From the NCBI GenBank assembly GCA_052067355.1, contig JBQHQH010000038.1, positions 1 to 17,400 on the forward strand: a stretch of 17,400 nt of DNA, read 5' to 3'. Source of the stretch: CABMKH01 sp040797625. Its GTDB lineage: Bacteria > Bacillota > Clostridia > Tissierellales > Tissierellaceae. The position numbers and the translations under genes are program-made. This document shows positions 1 through 6,414 of this stretch, piece after piece. Below the pieces are notes generated by a model. The model had not been told where the DNA came from and did not search any database. It saw nothing but the letters and a program-made list of their open reading frames with translations. The first letter of the stretch is position 1. Every line of letters begins with the position of its first letter.

Positions 1-18
1 TTTTGGTAATGTTGACAT
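1..18 (-). CDS. 5' end of an unidentified gene, cut by the window edge
   Basis: Only six codons are visible, reading M-S-T-L-P-K, so no product can be named. The start is supported by a GGAG Shine-Dalgarno core about eight bases upstream of an ATG. It lies downstream of, and in the same direction as, the copper operon, but the hairpin at 120-151 separates them. I see no convincing promoter in the roughly 100 bases between. Confidence 0.5.
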
Positions 19-119
19 AAAAGATTCTCCTTTCTAGTTCAAATCATATTTTGATTCTTGCCAGAAAAGAGAATTTTATTTCGTAAAAGCACAGATTATT
101 TTATACTACCAGAAATTAG

Positions 120-151
120 AAAAGCCCCTTAGTTAAAATTAAGGGGCTTTT
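120..151 (-). terminator. intrinsic terminator after csoR, possibly bidirectional
   Basis: Perfect 12-bp inverted repeat, AAAAGCCCCTTA at 120-131 and its complement at 140-151, with an 8-base loop. Read leftward it starts four bases after the csoR stop and ends in TTTT. Read rightward it ends in a longer T run, so it could stop both strands. Confidence 0.85.
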
Positions 152-154
152 TTA

Positions 155-424
155 CTATTTTATATATCTATCAATTATATTTATTATCTCATCTATCTTT
201 TCATCTGCCTCTCTTCCACCTTCTAAAATGGATTTAGTGACACATGATCTGATATGGCTATTCAATACATCTATATTGGCTTTTTTTAATAGTCCAATTG
301 CCGACAAGATCTGTGTAGAGACATCTACACAATACCTATCTTCCTCAATCATCTTGATTATACCATCTATCTGTCCCCTAGCTGTCTTTAACTTATTGGC
401 TGCCTTCATCTTAGCCTCATTCAT
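155..424 (-). CDS. csoR: copper-sensing transcriptional repressor, CsoR/DUF156 family
   Basis: An 89-residue all-helical CsoR-family repressor. In characterised members the apo-protein binds GC-rich inverted repeats and is released when Cu(I) binds. The sensor triad is intact: Cys32, His57 and Cys61, with the Cys-x24-His-x3-Cys spacing of the Mycobacterium tuberculosis CsoR (36/61/65). This argues for copper sensing rather than the formaldehyde, persulfide or nickel sensing of paralogues. The early Ala-Arg-Gly-Gln-Ile-x-Gly-Ile-ile stretch (about 15-23) is also typical of the family. It is the last gene of copA-copZ-csoR, 14 bases after copZ, with a GGTGAT ribosome site four bases before the ATG. 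This placement gives autoregulation through the operator at 3137-3155. Identity is secure; direct regulation is inferred. Confidence 0.93.
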   Translation of the reverse strand: MNEAKMKAANKLKTARGQIDGIIKMIEEDRYCVDVSTQILSAIGLLKKANIDVLNSHIRSCVTKSILEGGREADEKIDEIINIIDRYIK

Positions 425-438
425 ACTATCACCAATTT

Positions 439-645
439 CTAATTAATTTCTACTACATCATAGCCAGCATCTTCTATGACTTCCTTTAACTTTTCATCTA
501 CTAGATTTTCTCCTTGAACTTCTACCTTCTTAGTTCCTAAGTCTACCTTAACGTCTTTAACCCCTTCTAACTCTCCTAAAGCCTTTTTTACCGCTTTCTC
601 ACAATGACCACATGCCATACCTTCTACTGTTAAAATCTTTATCAT
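439..645 (-). CDS. copZ: copper chaperone CopZ (single HMA domain)
   Basis: A 68-residue cytosolic heavy-metal-associated domain that carries Cu(I) to CopA and CsoR. The metal site is Gly-Met-Ala-Cys-Gly-His-Cys, with Cys12 and Cys15. The following helix Glu-Lys-Ala-Val-Lys and the C-terminal Ala-Gly-Tyr (residues 60-62) are typical of CopZ/Atx1-like proteins. The length is exactly one ferredoxin-like HMA fold with no extra domain. It lies between copA (96-base gap) and csoR (14-base gap), all leftward. The ATG follows an AAAGGTAGG ribosome site. No internal terminator or convincing promoter is visible in the copA-copZ gap, so cotranscription is likely. The closest alternative, a mercury or cadmium chaperone, is less likely given the neighbours. 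Confidence 0.93.
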   Translation of the reverse strand: MIKILTVEGMACGHCEKAVKKALGELEGVKDVKVDLGTKKVEVQGENLVDEKLKEVIEDAGYDVVEIN

Positions 646-741
646 TTTAATTACCTACCTTTCTATTATTAGTCTATCTAATTCCATTCACAATGCACGA
701 TTATTAAAATCAATTTTAAACTCTAAATCACAGTCAATCTA

Positions 742-3114
742 CTATTTAAAATTTTTAAGTCTAAGAGAATTTGTCACTACAGATACTGAACTAAATGCCA
801 TAGCTGCACCTGCTACCATAGGATTTAAAAAGCCTAATGCTGCAAATGGTATTCCTATAGCATTGTAGAAAAATGCCCAAAATAGATTTTGTCTAATAGT
901 CTTCATAGTCCTGTGACTCAATCTAATGGCCGTAACTACCCCGCCTAGATCTCCTCTCATAAGAGTAATATCTGCTGCTTCCATAGCCACATCTGTACCT
1001 GTACCAATAGCAAATCCTACATTAGCAGCTGCTAGAGCTGGAGCGTCATTTATTCCATCGCCTACCATCCCAACATTTTTTCCTTCACTCTTTAGACTTT
1101 CTACATTTTCAGCCTTATTCTCTGGCAACACATCTGCAAGTATATTTGTAATGCCAACTTGCTTTCCTATAGCCTCAGCTGTCCTTCTATTATCTCCTGT
1201 AATCATATATACTTCAAGTCCCATATCCTTTAATTCTCTAATAGCTTCTAGGGATGTGTCCTTTACTTGATCTGCCACTGCTATAATCCCAGCTAATACT
1301 CCATCTATGGATATGAGCATAGCAGTCTTTCCCTCTTCTTCTAAGCTGAATAATTGACTTTCCTCGTCTTTCATATCTACATTATTTTCCAACATCAGTT
1401 TTCTATTTCCTATAGCTACATCCTTACCTTCAAAATTTGCCCTAAGTCCCTTTCCTGGAATAGCAGTAAACTTTTCAGGAGAAACTATCTTCAATAGTTT
1501 TGACTCAGCCTCTAAAACTATAGATTGACCTAGAGGATGTTCTGAAGCCTTCTCTACAGATGCTGCAATTCTCAATAGTTCATCACTATCTATGCCATTA
1601 AAAGATATTATATCTGTAACTACAGGCTCTCCCTTAGTTATAGTACCTGTCTTATCAAATATTATGGCATTCATCTCATGGGTTCTCTCTAGATGTTCTC
1701 CAGATTTAATCAAAATTCCATTTTCTGCACCCTTACCAGTACCTACCATTATCGCTGTTGGAGTTGCTAGACCTAAAGCACATGGACAAGCAATTACTAG
1801 TACTGCTACTGAATTTAATAGAGCAGTATTAAAATCTCCTTTTATAAAGTAAAATCCTAAAAATGTCACTAAGGCTATAACCACTACAACTGGAACAAAT
1901 ATCCCTGAAATCTTATCTGCCAATCTTTGAACTGGAGCCTTGGATCCCTGTGCATCTTCTACTAACTTGATAATCTGAGATAGTACAGTGTCCTTCCCTA
2001 TCTTTGTAGTCTTAAATTTAAAAGAACCAAACTTATTTATAGTTGCCCCAATTACTTCATCTCCAACTGCCTTATCTATAGGAATACTTTCTCCTGTAAT
2101 CATAGACTCATCTAAAGCAGAACTTCCTTCCACTATAATCCCATCTACTGGAACCTTTTCTCCTGGTCTAACTACTACTATATCTCCAACTTCTAACTTC
2201 TCTATAGGAATATCCATCTCCACTTCATCTCTAACTACTCTAGCTGTCTTAGGCTGTAGACCCATTAGCTTTTTAATAGCTTCAGAAGTCTTTCCCTTGG
2301 CCACTGCTTCAAATGTCTTACCCAACAAGATCAGTGTGATGATTACTGCTGAAGCTTCAAAATAATATTCATGAACTCCAGTTAATAGATTGTATATACT
2401 ATAGAAATAGGCAGCTGATGTTCCCATAGATACCAATACATCCATATTGGCACCTCCACCTCTTAAGGAATTATAGGCACCTTTGTAAAATCTATAACCT
2501 ATAATAAACTGTACTGGAGTAGCTAGTATAAGCTGGAACCAACCATTACTCAATATATTGTCAACTCCTGCCATATGAAAGAACATGGCTGAAAATAATG
2601 GTATACTTAGGATTGCAGATATTATAAATGATGTCTTTAGAGATTTAATCTCCTTTTCTCTTAATTGTTTTTCTCTATCTAAATCTCTCTCCATTTCTAT
2701 CTCTGCTTTATATCCTGCCTTTTCCACAGCCCTTAATAGAGTCTCTTCGTCTACTGCTCCTGAAGGATATTCTACAACTGCCTTATTAGTAGATAGATTT
2801 ACATTTGCCTTAGCTACTCCTTCTACCTTATTGAGTACTTTCTCTACCCTTGTAGAACACGCAGCACAAGTCATGCCCTCTACTAACAATATCTTGTGAA
2901 CTAGAGGTACTTCATATCCGGTCTTCTCTATAGTGTGAATTAATTCAGTTGGAGTAGTCTTGTCATCATCAAATTCTATTACAGCTTTTTGAGCTAGTAA
3001 ATTGACTGCTGCACTATCCACTCCTTCCGCCTTATTCAAAGCTTTTTCCACTCTTGTAGAACAAGCGGCACAAGTCATACCTGAAACCTCTATATCTATC
3101 TTTTTAATTGACAT
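742..3114 (-). CDS. copA: Cu(I)-exporting P1B-type ATPase CopA
   Basis: A 790-residue membrane ATPase that pumps cytosolic Cu(I) outward. From the ATG at 3114 there are two N-terminal HMA domains, each Met-Thr-Cys-Ala-Ala-Cys (cysteines 15/18 and 83/86). The transmembrane core begins near residue 160. The actuator motif TGE is at 340-342, the intramembrane metal site CPC at 443-445, and the phosphorylated Asp at 487 in DKTGT. A SEHPLG motif and a GDGIND hinge follow. The last helices carry Phe-Tyr-Asn and Met-Ala-Phe-Ser-Ser-Val-Ser-Val-Val, the combination associated with Cu(I) specificity (P1B-1). Length is normal for a two-HMA CopA. An in-frame TTG at 3129 would add five residues but lies inside the GGGAGGTGATC ribosome site, so the ATG is preferred. 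It is the first gene of copA-copZ-csoR, with a promoter and CsoR-like operator upstream. Confidence 0.96.
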   Translation of the reverse strand: MSIKKIDIEVSGMTCAACSTRVEKALNKAEGVDSAAVNLLAQKAVIEFDDDKTTPTELIHTIEKTGYEVPLVHKILLVEGMTCAACSTRVEKVLNKVEGVAKANVNLSTNKAVVEYPSGAVDEETLLRAVEKAGYKAEIEMERDLDREKQLREKEIKSLKTSFIISAILSIPLFSAMFFHMAGVDNILSNGWFQLILATPVQFIIGYRFYKGAYNSLRGGGANMDVLVSMGTSAAYFYSIYNLLTGVHEYYFEASAVIITLILLGKTFEAVAKGKTSEAIKKLMGLQPKTARVVRDEVEMDIPIEKLEVGDIVVVRPGEKVPVDGIIVEGSSALDESMITGESIPIDKAVGDEVIGATINKFGSFKFKTTKIGKDTVLSQIIKLVEDAQGSKAPVQRLADKISGIFVPVVVVIALVTFLGFYFIKGDFNTALLNSVAVLVIACPCALGLATPTAIMVGTGKGAENGILIKSGEHLERTHEMNAIIFDKTGTITKGEPVVTDIISFNGIDSDELLRIAASVEKASEHPLGQSIVLEAESKLLKIVSPEKFTAIPGKGLRANFEGKDVAIGNRKLMLENNVDMKDEESQLFSLEEEGKTAMLISIDGVLAGIIAVADQVKDTSLEAIRELKDMGLEVYMITGDNRRTAEAIGKQVGITNILADVLPENKAENVESLKSEGKNVGMVGDGINDAPALAAANVGFAIGTGTDVAMEAADITLMRGDLGGVVTAIRLSHRTMKTIRQNLFWAFFYNAIGIPFAALGFLNPMVAGAAMAFSSVSVVTNSLRLKNFK

Positions 3115-3136
3115 AAGATCACCTCCCAAAAATATC

Positions 3137-3155
3137 CCACCCCACTGGGGGGTGG
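3137..3155. promoter_or_regulatory. putative CsoR operator of the copper operon
   Basis: Perfect 7-bp inverted repeat CCACCCC (3137-3143) and GGGGTGG (3149-3155) around a 5-base centre, forming a G/C island in AT-rich DNA. This resembles the G-tract and C-tract inverted repeats bound by CsoR proteins. It lies between the -10 element and the ribosome site of copA, starting near the expected transcription start, where a bound repressor would block initiation. CsoR binding is inferred from the repeat, its position and the csoR gene in the operon. Confidence 0.75.
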
Positions 3156-3162
3156 CGCCTAT

Positions 3163-3191
3163 ATAATATCACCCATTACATATATTGTCAA
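3163..3191 (-). promoter_or_regulatory. copA-copZ-csoR promoter
   Basis: On the minus strand a perfect -35 TTGACA (3186-3191) is followed by a 17-base spacer and a -10 TATTAT (3163-3168). Transcription would start near 3156, at the edge of the CsoR-like repeat. Confidence 0.82.
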
Positions 3192-3312
3192 ATACTATTA
3201 TTTTTTATTATATTTCCACCTTGATAACTATAATTTTTACTAAATCTATATATTTTACTACCTTTTACTTAATTTGTCATCTAAAAATTTATGAATTCCT
3301 AGTAGTTTCCTA

Positions 3313-3341
3313 TTGATTATATCTTAAATATGGTATATCAT
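3313..3341 (+). promoter_or_regulatory. feo operon promoter
   Basis: -35 TTGATT at 3313-3318, a 17-base spacer, and -10 TATCAT at 3336-3341. The match is fair rather than strong. Support comes from the Fur box that begins at the next base and from feoA starting 45 bases downstream. Confidence 0.6.
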
Positions 3342-3360
3342 AATAATGATAATGGTTATC
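3342..3360. promoter_or_regulatory. Fur box upstream of feoA
   Basis: The 19 bases match the classical Fur consensus (GATAATGATAATCATTATC) at 16 positions, differing at 1, 13 and 14. Read as a 7-1-7 site it is TGATAAT-G-GTTATCA (3347-3361), with one mismatch. It directly follows the -10 hexamer, so Fe(II)-loaded Fur would occlude the start site. No fur gene is in the window. Confidence 0.85.
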
Positions 3361-3385
3361 ACTACATACTGAAAGGAAGATTGTT

Positions 3386-3610
3386 ATGAATAATATTTCC
3401 TTAATATTACTTAAACCAGATGAAGTAGGAACTATTGAAGGGATTTCAAGTTGTGGTTCTGCTAAGAGAAGACTATATGAACTTGGTTTAAATAAAGGAA
3501 CTAAAGTCAAAATGGTAAAGAACGATATTGGTCCTGTGATCCTTAATATATCGGGGAATAAGCTAGCCTTAGGAAGAGGGCTGGCAAGTAAAGTAATGAT
3601 TAAAAAATAG
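3386..3610 (+). CDS. feoA: ferrous iron transport protein FeoA
   Basis: A 74-residue cytosolic protein with an SH3-like beta-barrel that supports FeoB-dependent Fe(II) uptake. Family features visible are the Gly-Ser-Ala-Lys-Arg-Arg-Leu-Tyr-Glu-Leu-Gly-Leu stretch (residues 24-35), the Lys-Gly-Thr-Lys-Val turn, and the closing Gly-Asn-Lys-Leu-Ala-Leu-Gly-Arg-Gly-Leu-Ala motif. The length is usual for a stand-alone FeoA. An AAAGGAAG ribosome site precedes the ATG. It is the first gene of feoA-feoB-feoC and is controlled by the promoter and Fur box upstream. The 45-base gap to the feoB ATG contains a perfect 19-bp palindrome. There are no signs of damage. Confidence 0.92.
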   Translation: MNNISLILLKPDEVGTIEGISSCGSAKRRLYELGLNKGTKVKMVKNDIGPVILNISGNKLALGRGLASKVMIKK

Positions 3611-3621
3611 TTTTTGCAGCA

Positions 3622-3640
3622 AATTGATATTATATCAATT
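3622..3640. repeat. perfect 19-bp palindrome between feoA and feoB
   Basis: AATTGATAT and its exact complement flank a single central T at 3631. It starts 12 bases after the feoA stop and ends just before the feoB ribosome site GAAAGGAGAGG. It could be a second operator or an mRNA hairpin that adjusts the feoA:feoB ratio. It does not fit the Fur 7-1-7 pattern well. Confidence 0.7.
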
Positions 3641-3655
3641 GAAAGGAGAGGTATT

Positions 3656-5647
3656 ATGGACACAATTGCATTAGTAGGCAACCCTAATAGCGGAAAGACC
3701 ACATTGTTTAATGCATTGACAGGATCTAACCAACATGTGGGGAATTGGCCTGGTGTTACTGTGGAAAAGAAAGAAGGCAAGATAAAATATGACAATAGGG
3801 AATATAATATTGTAGACTTGCCTGGAACTTATAGTCTTGGAGCCTATTCTGAAGATGAAATAGTTGCTAGAGATTTTATCTTGAAGGGTAATCCAGATAT
3901 AGTAATAAATGTAGTAGATGCTACTAATATAGAGAGAAATCTATATCTCACTACGCAACTGTTGGAGATGGGAGCAAAGGTAATTATAGCTCTAAATATG
4001 ATGGATGAAGCTAAGTCTAAAAACATCCAAATAGATATAGATAGTCTATCCAAAAAACTAGGAGTTCCAGTAATTGCTACTGTAGCTTCTAAGAGAAAAG
4101 GTCTAGATGATCTATTAAAAAAAGTGGTTTCTAGTTTTAATGATAAACAATTTAGTAATATTCCTAACTATGGTGAAAATATAGAAAAGGAATTAGATCA
4201 TATAAAAGGTCTATTAAATAAGTCAGATTTAGAATATCCTATGGATTGGATTGCTATAAAACTCCTAGAGGGAGACAAGGAAGTCATAGACCATATAAAG
4301 AAAAGTAACTCTAGCAATATAACAGATAAGATTTTGGAAATAGAAAATAGCTCTTCAGATTATGAATTGGAAATCATAGATAAGAGATATGATTTTATCA
4401 ATAATGTAATAAAATATAGCGTAGTTAAACCAGATGATGATAAGGAGACTCTAACTGACAAAATTGATAGAGTAGTAACTCATAAATACCTAGGTCTACC
4501 TATATTTGCCCTTATTATGTTTGCAATTTTCCAATTGACCTTTGCCATTGGCGAAGATGTATTAGGTGGATTTGTTGCTTCTAGTATTGAGAAATTCGGA
4601 GAATTTATATTGGTATCTTTAGAAAACATAAATGCTCCTCCAATGTTGATATCCTTCATAGTAGAAGGCATTATCTCTGGTATAGGTGCAGTATTTGAAT
4701 TTATTCCTCTTATTGTGGTATTATATTTTTTTATTGGCATTCTAGAAGATACTGGATACATGGCTCGTGCTGCCTACGTAATGGATAGTATAATGCGTTC
4801 TCTAGGACTTCATGGAAAGACATTTATATCTATGATTGTAGGATTTGGATGTAATGTTCCCGGAATTATGGCTACTAGAACTCTAGAGAGTAAAAAAGAC
4901 AAGATGATCGCCATACTTATAAATCCATTTATGTCCTGTGGTGCAAGACTACCTATATATCTAGTATTTATTGCGGCATTTTTTCCAGACAATGGTGGAT
5001 TAGTTCTATTTTCTCTATATGCTTTAGGTATTATAGTTGCTTTAACAATAGGTAGAATATTTAGCAAGACTCTATTTAAAGAGGAATCTTCTCATTTCAT
5101 CATGGAATTACCTCCATATAGATTGCCATCTTTTAGATCTGTACTAAGGGATATGTGGGATAAAGTATGGGATTTCCTTCATAGGGCTGGTACTGTTATA
5201 TTCGTAGTAATATCTATATTATGGCTACTATCTATACTTCCTATAGGCGTAGAACCTTATAGCCAAGAGAGTATATTAGGAAAAATAGGTACCTTTATTG
5301 CTCCAATATTTAAACCCGCTGGATTTGGAACTTGGCAGGCTTCAGTTAGTCTATTTGCTGGTATAGCTGCAAAGGAAGCTGTAGTTGCTATTCTAGGCAT
5401 GGTCTATGCAGGTGTCAGTGAAGGTGCAGAATTGGTCTATGCTATACAAGAGGTATTTACTCCTCTAACTGCTCTATCTTTTATGACAATGGTCTTATTC
5501 TATACTCCTTGCGCAGCAGTTATAGCTACTGTAAAAAAAGAGACCAACTCCTATAAATGGGCTATATTTATGGCTCTATATACCTTCTTTATAGGATGGA
5601 TAGGAGCTGTATTAGTCTATCAGATTGGAAGTCTATTGGGATTTTAG
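3656..5647 (+). CDS. feoB: ferrous iron transporter FeoB (GTPase-membrane permease)
   Basis: A 663-residue inner-membrane Fe(II) transporter. The N-terminal G domain shows G1 Gly-Asn-Pro-Asn-Ser-Gly-Lys-Thr-Thr (8-16), G3 Asp-Leu-Pro-Gly (54-57), G4 Asn-Met-Met-Asp (114-117) and a G5-like Ala-Ser-Lys-Arg (145-148). A helical guanine-dissociation-inhibitor segment follows. From about residue 280 there is a polytopic membrane region with two Gate-type segments, including Gly-Phe-Gly-Cys-Asn-Val-Pro-Gly and Asn-Pro-Phe-Met-Ser-Cys-Gly-Ala-Arg-Leu-Pro, the conserved cysteine-bearing motifs. The ATG at 3656 is chosen because GAAAGGAGAGG precedes it and the G1 loop then sits in its usual place. A TTG 14 codons upstream lies before the palindrome and has no ribosome site. 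feoC follows, with its ribosome site overlapping the feoB stop. Confidence 0.96.
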   Translation: MDTIALVGNPNSGKTTLFNALTGSNQHVGNWPGVTVEKKEGKIKYDNREYNIVDLPGTYSLGAYSEDEIVARDFILKGNPDIVINVVDATNIERNLYLTTQLLEMGAKVIIALNMMDEAKSKNIQIDIDSLSKKLGVPVIATVASKRKGLDDLLKKVVSSFNDKQFSNIPNYGENIEKELDHIKGLLNKSDLEYPMDWIAIKLLEGDKEVIDHIKKSNSSNITDKILEIENSSSDYELEIIDKRYDFINNVIKYSVVKPDDDKETLTDKIDRVVTHKYLGLPIFALIMFAIFQLTFAIGEDVLGGFVASSIEKFGEFILVSLENINAPPMLISFIVEGIISGIGAVFEFIPLIVVLYFFIGILEDTGYMARAAYVMDSIMRSLGLHGKTFISMIVGFGCNVPGIMATRTLESKKDKMIAILINPFMSCGARLPIYLVFIAAFFPDNGGLVLFSLYALGIIVALTIGRIFSKTLFKEESSHFIMELPPYRLPSFRSVLRDMWDKVWDFLHRAGTVIFVVISILWLLSILPIGVEPYSQESILGKIGTFIAPIFKPAGFGTWQASVSLFAGIAAKEAVVAILGMVYAGVSEGAELVYAIQEVFTPLTALSFMTMVLFYTPCAAVIATVKKETNSYKWAIFMALYTFFIGWIGAVLVYQIGSLLGF

Positions 5648-5659
5648 GGAGATGACTTT

Positions 5660-5923
5660 ATGTTAAAAGATGTATTGAAAGAAATCAACAACTCTAGCGG
5701 ATTCTCTAAATCCTCCATTGGTAAAACCTTAAATATCTCTGAAGATATGGTGGAGGATTTAATAGCTGAATTAGTTAGGATGGGATATTTAGACGAAGAC
5801 AAAGGCTCTCCTACATGCTCAACCGCATGTAGCTCTTGTCCCTATACTAAAAACTGTAACACAATTCCTATAAAGATATATAAAATATCGAAAAAGGGAG
5901 AAAAATTATTAGAAAAAATTTAA
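5660..5923 (+). CDS. feoC: FeoC-like winged-helix protein with four cysteines
   Basis: An 87-residue protein. The N-terminal half reads as a small winged helix: Ser-Ile-Gly-Lys-Thr-Leu-Asn-Ile-Ser as the turn and recognition region, then Leu-Val-Arg-Met-Gly-Tyr-Leu. A cysteine loop follows with Cys53, Cys57, Cys60 and Cys66 (C-x3-C-x2-C-x5-C), then a short basic tail. FeoC proteins of enterobacteria have a similar four-cysteine wing that binds an Fe-S cluster and affects FeoB stability or activity. The spacing here is close but not identical. The GGGAG ribosome site overlaps the feoB TAG, so translation is probably coupled. No terminator follows before 6288, so the operon may run into the structured region downstream. 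An alternative is a small FeoC/MarR-type regulator of unknown target. Confidence 0.8.
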   Translation: MLKDVLKEINNSSGFSKSSIGKTLNISEDMVEDLIAELVRMGYLDEDKGSPTCSTACSSCPYTKNCNTIPIKIYKISKKGEKLLEKI

Positions 5924-5962
5924 ATTTTATGATAATTTTATGTTTAAGTTTAAATATCTGGG

Positions 5963-5968
5963 TATAAT
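5963..5968 (+). promoter_or_regulatory. possible promoter (-10 only) for the 5970-6334 RNA
   Basis: A perfect TATAAT starts 40 bases after the feoC stop. No good -35 lies 16-18 bases upstream. A TG occurs two bases before the hexamer, one base off the extended -10 position. The assignment rests on the -10 alone. Confidence 0.4.
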
Positions 5969-5969
5969 A

Positions 5970-6334
5970 TAGGTACAACCATTATAATTACTTTTCCTTA
6001 ATTATGAGTTTCAAATATCCAATTATAGATGGTTGCAAATAAAACTTCTTAAGGCCGTTGTCAACCTAATTATTAATTGTTTTGGATAGTTGTTTGAATT
6101 GAGAATATCAAATAAATAGGCTGATGAAGAAGGTTTACAGTAGTTTTCATGTGGATTTCTGATTTGGGATAAGGGTATAAATTCCTAAATCAAATAGGGT
6201 GAGTCAGGGAGTGTATCTGAATTAAAGAACAGGCAAGTGAAAGTATGTTTATAGGTTGGCAAAGCCGTATAGAGTTTTATTTTAAATGATGGGTAATTTA
6301 TAGGAGTTTAATAAATTACCCATCTATATTTTTT
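5970..6334 (+). ncRNA. candidate structured non-coding RNA (or structured feo 3' UTR), family unknown
   Basis: This 490-base gap between feoC and pncB has no credible reading frame but several stems. P1 pairs CAACCAT+ATAATT (5976-5982, 5984-5989) with AATTAT+ATGGTTG (6021-6026, 6029-6035). P2 is long-range, pairing AAACTTCTT and GGCC (6042-6050, 6053-6056) with GGCT and AAGAAGGTTT (6119-6122, 6127-6136), with one bulged G. P3 is a 10-bp hairpin (6160-6169 with 6183-6192, one G-U). A small GGC-AAA-GCC hairpin lies near 6258-6266. The element ends in the terminator at 6288-6334. pncB has its own promoter beyond that terminator, so this RNA is not its obligatory leader. I could not match it to SRP RNA, tmRNA, RNase P RNA or a riboswitch by eye. 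A 6S or raiA-type RNA cannot be excluded. Confidence 0.5.
6288..6334 (+). terminator. strong intrinsic terminator before pncB
   Basis: Perfect 14-bp stem, GATGGGTAATTTAT (6288-6301) with its complement at 6311-6324 and a 9-base loop, followed by TATATTTTTT. It ends the candidate RNA and probably also feoABC read-through. Confidence 0.9.
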
Positions 6335-6355
6335 GTCAAATAAAGTAAATCTAAG

Positions 6356-6384
6356 TTGAATTTAAAAATTATTAGGTCTATAAT
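6356..6384 (+). promoter_or_regulatory. pncB promoter
   Basis: -35 TTGAAT (6356-6361), a 17-base spacer and a perfect -10 TATAAT (6379-6384). It lies between the upstream terminator and the AAAGGAG ribosome site at 6402-6408, so pncB is an independent unit with a short leader. Confidence 0.8.
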
Positions 6385-6414
6385 TGTTGTAATGATATTA
6401 TAAAGGAGATAGAT

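Noticed and set aside
3115..3129. TTG start extending CopA by five residues
   Set aside because: It lies inside the GGGAGGTGATC ribosome site of the ATG at 3114 and has no ribosome site of its own.
3614..3655. TTG start extending FeoB by 14 residues
   Set aside because: No Shine-Dalgarno precedes it, it spans the palindrome, and the ATG at 3656 has GAAAGGAGAGG and places the G1 loop normally.
5925..5943. Fur-like TGATAAT after feoC
   Set aside because: Only a half-site: about 10 of 19 consensus positions match, no better than expected in AT-rich DNA.
6121..6127. CTGATGA, the hammerhead ribozyme core sequence, within the structured region
   Set aside because: No properly placed GAAA with flanking stems II and III could be drawn, and these bases also fit the long-range P2 stem.
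6235..6275. GTGAAAGT and AAGCCGTAT reminiscent of group II intron sequence
   Set aside because: The order is wrong, no domain V hairpin can form, and no reverse transcriptase gene or intron 5' end is present.
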